Origin: DAIDKA01 sp036498905
GTDB taxonomy: Bacteria > Pseudomonadota > Gammaproteobacteria > Steroidobacterales > Steroidobacteraceae
NCBI GenBank assembly: GCA_036498905.1
Contig: DASYER010000075.1
Location: 14,175 to 78,174, forward strand
Length of the DNA stretch: 64,000 bases
Direction: 5' to 3'
The notes beneath the pieces were generated by a model. That model did no database searches, was not told the origin of the DNA, and saw only the letters and a list, made by a program, of their open reading frames with translations. A program made the translations under genes and the position numbers. This document shows positions 1-7,780 of this stretch, piece by piece. Each line of letters starts with the position of its first letter. The first letter of the stretch is position 1.

Positions 1-750
1 GATCCGCGACATGATGGCGACGGCCCGATCCGGTTGCGCGCGGATGAACGCTTCGGTATCAAACCATGCCCGCACCATCCCGATGAAGTCCTTGCGTTTG
101 CTCTGCAGTGATCGCTCCTGGGCGACCAACAGATCCGGAATCAGCCCCGGCATCTGCGCTGAGCTGAACAGCGGCACCCCCTTGCCGCTCTTTTGAATCT
201 GGCTGATCCAGGGATTCCACACGACTGCCGCGTCCACTCTGCCACTCATGAACGCCGCGGCGGCGTCACCCGCTGACAGATTCACTACCGTGACATCCGT
301 TGGGCTCAACCCATTGCGCGCCAGCGCCGTGTAGAGCACGAAGTGCGAAACACTGTATTGCTCCAGCGCAACGGTGTGATGGCGTAGATCCGCAAAGGTC
401 TTGATCTTCGGGCCCACCAGTAGTGCGTCGTTGCCTGCGGAATTGTCGTTGACGAGTACCGCCTTCAGCGGCAGCCCCTTGGCAAGGGGCCCCAGGGTGT
501 CTGACCAGGTCTGGCTGTTGGCATCCAATTGGCCGCTGGAAAGTGCGGAAATGGAATCACTGTAATTGGCAAACCAAACAAGTTTTACGTCCGCCCCGTA
601 TTTGCGGAAGTACCCTTGATCCTGTGCCACATACCAGGCTACCCATCCAGTCCAATCGGAAACACCGACTTTGATCTGTGCGTGGGCCGGCAACACTGCA
701 ACCGCCGCCATAAGCAGCGGGCCAACGAGAATTCGAGTCAGGCGATTCAT
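1..750 (-). CDS. ABC transporter substrate-binding protein, NitT/TauT type (C-terminus outside window)
   Basis: This is a periplasmic solute-binding protein. The reading frame is open from an ATG at 750 down to base 1, so the C-terminus is missing. It begins with a signal peptide (MNRLTRILVGPLLMAAVAV, then PAHAQ) and the mature protein starts IKVGVSDWTGWVAWYVAQ. Further motifs include NDNSAGNDALLVGPKIKTFADLR and VVNLSAGDAAAAFMSGRVDA, which are typical of nitrate/taurine/sulfonate binding proteins. Its ATG overlaps the stop of the allophanate hydrolase (ATGA, 747-750), so it belongs to the guanidine operon. The permease and ATPase presumably lie beyond the window. By context the ligand could be guanidine or a related cation, but this is inference. 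Confidence 0.88.
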   Translation of the reverse strand, partial: MNRLTRILVGPLLMAAVAVLPAHAQIKVGVSDWTGWVAWYVAQDQGYFRKYGADVKLVWFANYSDSISALSSGQLDANSQTWSDTLGPLAKGLPLKAVLVNDNSAGNDALLVGPKIKTFADLRHHTVALEQYSVSHFVLYTALARNGLSPTDVTVVNLSAGDAAAAFMSGRVDAAVVWNPWISQIQKSGKGVPLFSSAQMPGLIPDLLVAQERSLQSKRKDFIGMVRAWFDTEAFIRAQPDRAVAIMSRI

Positions 751-2558
751 GGGGAGGCTCCGGATGTTTGGGCGGTCGCGGCCGATCGGGAGATATAGGC
801 GCGCCAGCCGCCGTCGGCCGTGATGTCGAGAGCACCGATGATCGCGCGGGGCTCGGCGACAAATCCCTTGACGCTTGAGCCGTCCGCCAGCAGGACAGTG
901 CCGATGGCCAGCGGCGCTGGCACTTCGTTCACGAAGCTGCCGAAGCCGGCAAGGTCCAGCTCGTAGATCTCAGTTTCGATGGCAGCGCCGCCGGCGCCCG
1001 CATGCACCAGCGCCGGTTTTGCCGGAGTCTGGGCGGTCATCGCGTAAAGCCGATATACCGGTGCGGTGCGGGTATGTTGGATCAGACGAGCGCACCGCGA
1101 ACTCAACTGCCAATGCAATGGCATGCCGGACAGGTGAGCGCCGACTACCGCCAGCTGGACTCGCGCCGGCCGCGATTGTGTATCGAGCGGCGGCACCGGG
1201 AACTTCAAGCACGGGGTGTAGCGCCCGGCAAGTGCAAGCAGGTTGGCATCAGCCCACGCGGGACCGATGAGGCTCATACCCACACCGGTCGCGTTGCTGC
1301 GGAACCCGGCGGGCAGGGCGATGGCGCTCATGTCCAGCAGGTTCACGAAGTTGGTGTAGACCCCGAGCTGCGCGTTGAGCTCATAGGGTTCCGCGAGTAC
1401 CTCACTCAGTCGATAAATCGTCGGAGTCGTCGGCAGTAGGAGCACGTCGATCCGTTCCCACAACTCTTCGGCTATCCGAGCGTAACCCTGCTGGGCGTAC
1501 AAGCCGCGGAACGCATCGACGGCGGACAGGCCCTTCGCGGCCTGGAGGATGGAACGGACCACCGGATGGATGGTGTTCGGATGGTTCTGCAGCATCTCAT
1601 CCGCCACGGCAACGCGCTCGGCCACCCAGGGCCCGCCATAGAGCAGACGCGCTGCCTGAATCAGAGTTGCCACATCGACGACCACGGGGCTGCCGCCGAT
1701 GGCTTGCAGCCCGGCGCTGGCGGCGGCATAGCATCGCGCATCGTCAGGCGCCAGGTCGGCCAGCTGCCCCTGCTGTGGTATGCCAAAACGAAATCGCGCG
1801 CCAATCGAAGGTCCACGGGACGGCGCACGCCTCGCAAAGGAGTCCTCCGCGTCGAACCGCGCGAGCACGGCATCAACGAGCGCCGCATCGGCGGCATTGG
1901 TCGTCAGGGTCGAGATACAGTCCAGGCTCCGGCAGGCGGGCACGAGGCCGCGCGTACTCCAGCGGCCGCGCGTGGGTTTGAAGCCAACGAGATGATTAAA
2001 GGCCGCGGGTACGCGTCCGGACCCAGCGGTATCGGAACCCAGGGCCAACGGTACGATGCCTGCGGCAACGGCCACCGCAGAACCGGAGCTGGACCCACCA
2101 CTTATGAACTCACGATTGAAAACGCAGCCCACTGCACCGTACGGACTGCGCGTCCCGACCAGTCCGGTGGCGAACTGATCAAGGTTGGTCTTGCCCAGTA
2201 CGATCGCGCCGGCCGCTGTCAGATGCTCGATGACCGTGGCGGAGCGCTCAGGGCGGTAGGCGAAGCGCGGGCAGCCAGCCGTCGTCGCCAGACCCACCAC
2301 ATCGATGTTGTCTTTGACCGCAACGGGCACACCGGCCAGCGCCAGCACCTCCCCGGCCGCAATCCTTCTGTCGATGATCTCTGCCTGCGCCAGAAGCTCT
2401 GACTCGGCCGGACGGTCGATCCATACTTGGGGTTGAATCTTGTCGTAAGCGCGCGCGCGAGCGAGAGACTCGCCCACGACCGCGGTGGCGCTGCGTGTAC
2501 CGCTATTCACATCTCGAGCAATCGTGGTCACGCTCCATTCCTGGTCACGTCCGTCCAT
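747..2558 (-). CDS. atzF: Allophanate hydrolase (AtzF-type amidase)
   Basis: This cytoplasmic amidase-signature enzyme would hydrolyse allophanate to ammonia and CO2, the last step of guanidine or urea breakdown by the carboxylase route. The Ser-cisSer-Lys triad is visible: Lys in VPVAVKDNIDV, and serines in FISGGSSSGSAVAVAAG and LGSDTAGSGRVPA. A C-terminal domain of about 150 residues, typical of AtzF, follows the amidase core. The frame is open to 2687, but I chose the ATG at 2558 because it lies one base after the stop of the upstream carboxylase (2560-2562). This gives about 603 residues, the usual family length. The 3' end overlaps the next gene by 4 bases, so the two are probably translationally coupled. 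Confidence 0.93.
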   Translation of the reverse strand: MDGRDQEWSVTTIARDVNSGTRSATAVVGESLARARAYDKIQPQVWIDRPAESELLAQAEIIDRRIAAGEVLALAGVPVAVKDNIDVVGLATTAGCPRFAYRPERSATVIEHLTAAGAIVLGKTNLDQFATGLVGTRSPYGAVGCVFNREFISGGSSSGSAVAVAAGIVPLALGSDTAGSGRVPAAFNHLVGFKPTRGRWSTRGLVPACRSLDCISTLTTNAADAALVDAVLARFDAEDSFARRAPSRGPSIGARFRFGIPQQGQLADLAPDDARCYAAASAGLQAIGGSPVVVDVATLIQAARLLYGGPWVAERVAVADEMLQNHPNTIHPVVRSILQAAKGLSAVDAFRGLYAQQGYARIAEELWERIDVLLLPTTPTIYRLSEVLAEPYELNAQLGVYTNFVNLLDMSAIALPAGFRSNATGVGMSLIGPAWADANLLALAGRYTPCLKFPVPPLDTQSRPARVQLAVVGAHLSGMPLHWQLSSRCARLIQHTRTAPVYRLYAMTAQTPAKPALVHAGAGGAAIETEIYELDLAGFGSFVNEVPAPLAIGTVLLADGSSVKGFVAEPRAIIGALDITADGGWRAYISRSAATAQTSGASP

Positions 2559-2559
2559 T

Positions 2560-5500
2560 TCAAGCTTGCTCCGTAGTCGGTGCAAAAACGTCCGGTTCCA
2601 GTGCAATGAGCGCCGTGCCGGGTGCAATTGCCTGGCGTTCCTGGATATAGACTGCGCGTACAATTCCGGCAACGGGACTCGGCACACTGCACTCCGTCTT
2701 CATCGATTCGATTGCGGCAATCATCACGCCCTTCTCGAGTCGATCTCCCACCCGCACGGCGATGCGCCAGACGTTCCCGCCGAGCGGTGATTCCACGAGC
2801 TCGCAGCCAAGCGGCACGGTTGGGATTCCTGCATCAATGTTCTCGGGCGCGGACCCTTCCGGTGACAGTTCGCTGCGTTTGACCCAGGCTTCCCGTTCCG
2901 CCTCAAAGGCCGCGCCGCGTGTTCGTTGGAAGGACTCGATGCCAAAACGCTCCTCGTGCAGGAAGCGCTGGTAGTCCGCCAGCCGAAAGGTCTCGGTCTC
3001 GATATGCAAAGCGCGCCTGCCGACCGGGAAGTCACGCCGCCAGTCATTGAGCTCGGCGTGAGACACGGGAAAGAAGCGGATTTGATCGAAGAAGCGCAGC
3101 AGCCAGGGATGCTCGAGGAATTCGCCGCTTCGCCGGTAAGAGCTCCACATTTGCACCGTGCGTCCAAAAAGCTGATACCCGCCCGGGCCCTCCATGCCGT
3201 AGATGCACAGATATGCACCTCCGATGCCAACTACATTCGGGGGAGTCCAGGTTCTTGCCGGGTTGTACTTCGTGGTGACCAGACGGTGACGTGGGTCGAG
3301 GGGCACGGCCACGGGCGCGCCGAGATAAACATCCCCCAGACCGAGAACCATGTAGCGCGCCGCGAATACAATGCGTTGAACGTCCTCCACCGAGGAGAGC
3401 CCATTGATGCGTCGGATGAACTCAATGTTGTCCGGGCACCAGGGCGCATCCGCGCGCACCGTACTCATATAGCGCTCGATCGTCTCGCCAACCGCCGGAT
3501 CCGCAAAGGAAAGCGGCAGCCACACGATGCGCGAGGGGATCTCGAAATCCTGCAAACTGCCCAGGCGTGCCTCGCAATCACCCAGGTCGCGCAGCAATTT
3601 ATCTAGTGACAGTACGTCCGGGTCATAGTGAATCTGCAGGGAGCGGATGCCCGGTGTCACCTCGAGGATGCCCGCTAGCCTGAGACGCTCCAGCTCCAGC
3701 ATCAGGGCATGTACGCGCAAGCGCAGGGTGAGATCGAGGACGATTGGGCCGTATTCGACGAGTAGGTGCCGATCGCCCTGGCGACGATACAGCGTTCTGG
3801 GGCAGGACCCCCGTTCCTCAACAGTCCCCAGGACGGCACCGCTGCTCGAATGCGCCCTCGTGCCGCGTGCCGGCAGCTTCTCAGCGATATCCGCGTCGCG
3901 CATCGGGGCCCCTGCAATCCATGCCTTCTGCGCCTGCTCCGCCGCGCGCGCCGTCGACGCATCGACGCATTCGAATTGCACACTGTCCCCCGGGGCGAGC
4001 TGACCCAGCTTCCACAGATCCGCACTGATCACGACAAAGGGACAGACGAACCCTCCAAGCGAGGGGCCGTCCGGGCCCAGAATGATGGGCATGTCGCCCG
4101 TGAAATCGACGGCCCCCACCACATAGGCATTGTCGTGAATATTCGAAGGGTGAAGACCCGCCTCCCCGCCATCGCGGCGTGCCCACTGAGGTTTTGGTCC
4201 AAGGAGGCGCACGCCGGTGCGATTGGAGTTGTAGTGGACCTTCCATTGCGCACCCAAGATCGCGTCAATGTCCGCATCCGTGAAGAAATCCGGCGCGGCG
4301 TGCGGACCGGACAGCACACGCACACTCCATTTGTGAGTGAGTGCCGGCACCCTCGGAGCCTTTATCGTCAACTCTGGCCGCGCGTTGGAGGTCTGAGGGC
4401 GGTGAGATCCGAGATGCAGGACATCACCTGCCGCGAGATTGCGTCCCGCATGCCCTCCGAAGCGACCGAGCGTAAAGGTCGAGCGGCTGCCGAGGTACGG
4501 CGGCACTTCGATGCCCCCCGCAATGAGCACGTAGGCGCGCAAGCCGGGGCCACGTATACGTCCCAGTTTCAGAGTCTGGCCCACCTCGACAGTAGTCACG
4601 CGGTACGGCTCCAGTAAGGAACCATCCAGCCGCGCTTCGGCGTCCGCGCCTGCCAAGCATACGGCAGCGCGACTGCCGAACTGCAGGGTTGGACCGATTG
4701 CCGTGACCTCAAGTCCCGGCGCCCCTTCGGAATTGCCGAGGAGACGATTACCGAGACGAAATGCGAGGCTATCCATCGGCCCGGATGGGGGGACTCCAAC
4801 GTTCCAGTATCCCCGCCGCCCCGGGTAGTCCTGAATGCTGGTGTCCAGTCCGCCGCTTAGCACGTGCACTGCCACGGAGGCATAGGGTAGGTCGGCCAGC
4901 GCCCGGGTCGTCACCCTGCCTGAAACGAACATCTCGCTGTGAGCGATCTGCTTCAACCGTTCCAGATTGGTCTCAAGACCCGCCAGGTGCGTCCTACCCA
5001 GGGCAAGCTGTAGGGCTCTCACCGTCGTTGCACGATCGGCCCCCGTGACAATGATTTTCGCGAGCAACGGATCGAAATGTGTGGTGACTTCCGTGCCCAA
5101 CGTCACCCACGTCTCCAGGCGAATGTCGCTGGGCCACTCAACCTCGGTCAGCGTACCGCTGCTCGGACGATTCCCCTCGCTTGGATCTTCGGCGTACAGG
5201 CGCGCCTGAATGGCCCAGCCGCGCGCGCGCGGCGCCTTCTGCGGCGTGCTCCAGGTATCTAGAAAGGAGTAGTCCCCGCCGGCGCCTCGAACCATCCACT
5301 CTATAAGATCGACCCCCGTAATTTCCTCCGTGACCGCGTGCTCGACCTGCAGGCGAGTGTTGACTTCAAGAAAATAGAATTCCTCGCGCGCCGGATCCAG
5401 CAGGAACTCCACCGTACCGGCAGAGCGATACTCGACGGCCGAGGCCAGGCGGATGGCGCACGCGGCCAGCGCAGTGCGTACTTCGGGTGCGAGATGTGGC

Positions 5501-6228
5501 GCCGGCGCTTCTTCGATGACTTTCTGGTGGCGCCGCTGCAACGAGCAATCACGCTCACCCAATGCCACGACCCGACCGCTGCCGTCACCGAAGATCTGAA
5601 CCTCTACGTGACGCGCTTCGGGCAGCAACCGCTCGAGGTACATGCCCGCGTCGGCAAAATGACCGGCCGCGAGCCGCGAGACGACCGGAAATGCCTCCTC
5701 CAGGGCGCGCATGTCCTCGCAGGCGCGCATGCCGATGCCGCCACCCCCACCAGTCGCCTTGAGCATGACCGGAAAGCCGATGCCGCGCGCCGCCGCGCAC
5801 GCAGCTGCCAGGTCCCTGAGCAGCTCCGAGCCCGGCACCAGCGGCACGGACTGTGCCCGCGCTATCGCGCGCGCCCGATGCTTGAGGCCAAAGGCCCGCA
5901 TGTTCTTTGGCGTTGGGCCAATGAAGGTCAGTCCGGCCCGCTCGCACTGCTCAGCAAAATCCGCGTTCTCGCTTAAGAAGCCATATCCCGGATGAATGGC
6001 TTGCGCACCAGTATGTTGAGCCGCGGCAATCATCGCCGCACCGTTGAGGTAACCGGCGCTGCCCTGGGAGCCGCCAAGACATACCGCCTCGCCGGCCTGC
6101 GCGACATGCAACGACCCGGCGTCCGATTCCGTGAAGACGGCCACGGACGCGACGCCCAGGCGGCGCAGAGTACGCAGTATCCGGCAGGCAATTGCGCCGC
6201 GATTGGCAATAAGCACCTTCTCAAGCAC
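2560..6228 (-). CDS. Biotin-dependent carboxylase annotated as urea carboxylase; predicted guanidine carboxylase
   Basis: This is a single-chain 1222-residue biotin enzyme. A biotin carboxylase half (MLEKVLIANRGAIACRI; ATP-grasp Gly-rich loop KATGGGGGIGMRA) is followed by a KipA/AHS2 domain (from about 455, SGGLDTSIQDYPGRRGYWN), a KipI/AHS1 domain (from about 790) and a C-terminal biotinyl domain with the biotinylated lysine in AIESMKTECS. Proteins of this architecture carboxylate urea or guanidine. Two CgdAB-type genes just upstream and the guanidine-I riboswitch heading the operon favour guanidine, giving carboxyguanidine at the cost of ATP and bicarbonate. The gap to the upstream DUF1989 gene is only 12 bases. 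Substrate preference cannot be read directly from the sequence. Confidence 0.92.
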   Translation of the reverse strand: MLEKVLIANRGAIACRILRTLRRLGVASVAVFTESDAGSLHVAQAGEAVCLGGSQGSAGYLNGAAMIAAAQHTGAQAIHPGYGFLSENADFAEQCERAGLTFIGPTPKNMRAFGLKHRARAIARAQSVPLVPGSELLRDLAAACAAARGIGFPVMLKATGGGGGIGMRACEDMRALEEAFPVVSRLAAGHFADAGMYLERLLPEARHVEVQIFGDGSGRVVALGERDCSLQRRHQKVIEEAPAPHLAPEVRTALAACAIRLASAVEYRSAGTVEFLLDPAREEFYFLEVNTRLQVEHAVTEEITGVDLIEWMVRGAGGDYSFLDTWSTPQKAPRARGWAIQARLYAEDPSEGNRPSSGTLTEVEWPSDIRLETWVTLGTEVTTHFDPLLAKIIVTGADRATTVRALQLALGRTHLAGLETNLERLKQIAHSEMFVSGRVTTRALADLPYASVAVHVLSGGLDTSIQDYPGRRGYWNVGVPPSGPMDSLAFRLGNRLLGNSEGAPGLEVTAIGPTLQFGSRAAVCLAGADAEARLDGSLLEPYRVTTVEVGQTLKLGRIRGPGLRAYVLIAGGIEVPPYLGSRSTFTLGRFGGHAGRNLAAGDVLHLGSHRPQTSNARPELTIKAPRVPALTHKWSVRVLSGPHAAPDFFTDADIDAILGAQWKVHYNSNRTGVRLLGPKPQWARRDGGEAGLHPSNIHDNAYVVGAVDFTGDMPIILGPDGPSLGGFVCPFVVISADLWKLGQLAPGDSVQFECVDASTARAAEQAQKAWIAGAPMRDADIAEKLPARGTRAHSSSGAVLGTVEERGSCPRTLYRRQGDRHLLVEYGPIVLDLTLRLRVHALMLELERLRLAGILEVTPGIRSLQIHYDPDVLSLDKLLRDLGDCEARLGSLQDFEIPSRIVWLPLSFADPAVGETIERYMSTVRADAPWCPDNIEFIRRINGLSSVEDVQRIVFAARYMVLGLGDVYLGAPVAVPLDPRHRLVTTKYNPARTWTPPNVVGIGGAYLCIYGMEGPGGYQLFGRTVQMWSSYRRSGEFLEHPWLLRFFDQIRFFPVSHAELNDWRRDFPVGRRALHIETETFRLADYQRFLHEERFGIESFQRTRGAAFEAEREAWVKRSELSPEGSAPENIDAGIPTVPLGCELVESPLGGNVWRIAVRVGDRLEKGVMIAAIESMKTECSVPSPVAGIVRAVYIQERQAIAPGTALIALEPDVFAPTTEQA

Positions 6229-6240
6229 GCCTCACACCCA

Positions 6241-6888
6241 TCAGCGCTGGCCCATGCCGGAGGCGACAAGAATCCGCACGGGCGAGGGATTAAATCCGTT
6301 GCATGGATTGTTCACTTGCGGGCAGTTGGAAATGACGGCTACGACGTCCATCAACATCTCCAGATCCACATAAAGGCCCGGAGCCGAAATTCCGTCGACG
6401 ATTCCCAAAGTGCCATCCGCCTCAACCGGCACGTTCATGAACCAATTGATATTCGACACGATGTCGCGCTTGGTTCGACCGCGGCGCGCATTCGCCAGCA
6501 GAAAATTCTCTACGCAGGCATGCTGCGATTTTGTGTGATAGCCGTACCGCAGCGTATTGCTCTCGCAACTGCACGCTCCGCCGATGGTGTCGTGGTAGGC
6601 GACAGTCGTTGCCGCAATCCGCGCCATGGCGCGACCTTCGTTCGACATCAGAACCGTCCCGGTGCGCAGGAATATGTTCTGTTGTTCGCAAATCGTGTCC
6701 TGCGCACTGTAGCGTTCCGTATCGTCATGTGCCGCATAGAGCAGGAAGTCGACCGCCTGGTTGCCTTCGATGTCGAGGATGCGCAGTGTCTGGCCCGCCT
6801 GTACGAGGTGATCCCAGGCCCCGCGCGCAGGAATCACCTCGTCGAGCAATATTTCTCGCAATAGCCCCGCACTGGTGGATTTGCTCAT
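6241..6888 (-). CDS. DUF1989 protein, urea carboxylase-associated protein 1-like; predicted carboxyguanidine deiminase (CgdAB) subunit
   Basis: This 215-residue protein belongs to the DUF1989 / urea carboxylase-associated family. Members in guanidine operons form the heteromeric carboxyguanidine deiminase that converts carboxyguanidine to allophanate. Visible family features are LRILDIEGNQAVDFLLYA, a Cys/His cluster (GGACSCESNTLRYGYHTKS followed by QHAC) and NINWFMNVPVEADG. It lies between its larger paralogue and the carboxylase, in the order usual for this pathway. Which of the two subunits is called CgdA or CgdB I leave open; the shorter length fits 'associated protein 1'. Confidence 0.88.
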   Translation of the reverse strand: MSKSTSAGLLREILLDEVIPARGAWDHLVQAGQTLRILDIEGNQAVDFLLYAAHDDTERYSAQDTICEQQNIFLRTGTVLMSNEGRAMARIAATTVAYHDTIGGACSCESNTLRYGYHTKSQHACVENFLLANARRGRTKRDIVSNINWFMNVPVEADGTLGIVDGISAPGLYVDLEMLMDVVAVISNCPQVNNPCNGFNPSPVRILVASGMGQR

Positions 6889-6936
6889 GGCGCAGAACCA
6901 TCCAACTTCTCAGGTCCGTGCAAATTGTGTGCAATC

Positions 6937-7767
6937 TCAGCGACGGAAGTACTCCTCGACATTGAGGAAAGCCCGCATTGCTTCGGGCGTCGCATTACGC
7001 ACTTCATCTTCGCCGTCTGCGATCGGGCCCCGCCAGGCGCAAACCCGGACCGGCGTAACGGCATAGTCCGGGCGTGCATCCAGCACATGCGGACAATTGG
7101 CCATTACAATGATGACGTCCATTTCGGCACGCAGCGTAAGTGCCCGGCCTGACGCGAACGGGCCGGCTTGCAACATCGTGGTGCCGTCAGGCGCAATCTG
7201 CACCGATTTGAACCAGTTGATGCAGGGATGCACATCCTTCGCACCAAGGCCGAACTTCGCGGCGCCCAGCAATAGCCGATCACGTGCGGCCGGGGTGTCG
7301 CTCCAGTTGGCTCCGCTGCCGTATCTTCTGGCGTTAGTGCGTTCGTTCGAAGGCCCGCAGAACGCGTCATGGGTTCGGGCCTCGTCTTCGAGGATGCTGA
7401 GAAGAACTCTGCCCATGTCGGAAAGCAGCACCCGACCCGCTTGTAGTTCCGCCGTCCACTGCACTTTGAGCGTATCGGCGACATTCAGTCGCTCATCCGG
7501 CCGCTCGGCATTGAAGATCAGCATCGACACGCACGCATCCCCGTGTAAGTCGATGAGACGCAATCGCGCACCCCGCCCGAGTTCCTTGGCGGCGTAGCCG
7601 CCCGCTCCGAGGGTTTCCTCCCAGAGCATGCTCCCGGCGGCGACCCCATCGGGAAGATCCGTACTGTTGCTCGCCGGTACCGTAGGCATGGCCTGCACCC
7701 GCATGTCTGCCATGGACCGCGCGTGCGCGCGTGCGCTTTTTGGATCGGCGGTGGCGGATTCCTTCAT
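6937..7767 (-). CDS. DUF1989 protein, urea carboxylase-associated protein 2-like; predicted carboxyguanidine deiminase (CgdAB) subunit
   Basis: This 276-residue DUF1989 paralogue is the partner of the next gene in the predicted carboxyguanidine deiminase. Shared motifs are RLRLIDLHGDACVSMLIFNA, HDAFCGPSNERTNARRYG, a His/Cys pair in AKDVHPCINWFKSVQI, and the conserved MANCPHV segment that parallels ISNCPQV in its partner. The family enzyme would act in the cytoplasm on carboxyguanidine. The start at 7767 lies 13 bases after the TonB receptor stop, placing it in the same transcript. The C-terminal 30 residues (TPEAMRAFLNVEEYFRR) extend beyond the shorter paralogue. Confidence 0.88.
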   Translation of the reverse strand: MKESATADPKSARAHARSMADMRVQAMPTVPASNSTDLPDGVAAGSMLWEETLGAGGYAAKELGRGARLRLIDLHGDACVSMLIFNAERPDERLNVADTLKVQWTAELQAGRVLLSDMGRVLLSILEDEARTHDAFCGPSNERTNARRYGSGANWSDTPAARDRLLLGAAKFGLGAKDVHPCINWFKSVQIAPDGTTMLQAGPFASGRALTLRAEMDVIIVMANCPHVLDARPDYAVTPVRVCAWRGPIADGEDEVRNATPEAMRAFLNVEEYFRR

Positions 7768-7780
7768 GTGCCCCGCCTTG

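Noticed and set aside
1566..2402. Plus-strand frame of 278 codons inside the allophanate hydrolase gene
   Set aside because: It lies opposite strong amidase motifs. Its own translation is His/Gln/Arg-rich with no recognisable family, so it is an antisense shadow of a GC-rich gene.
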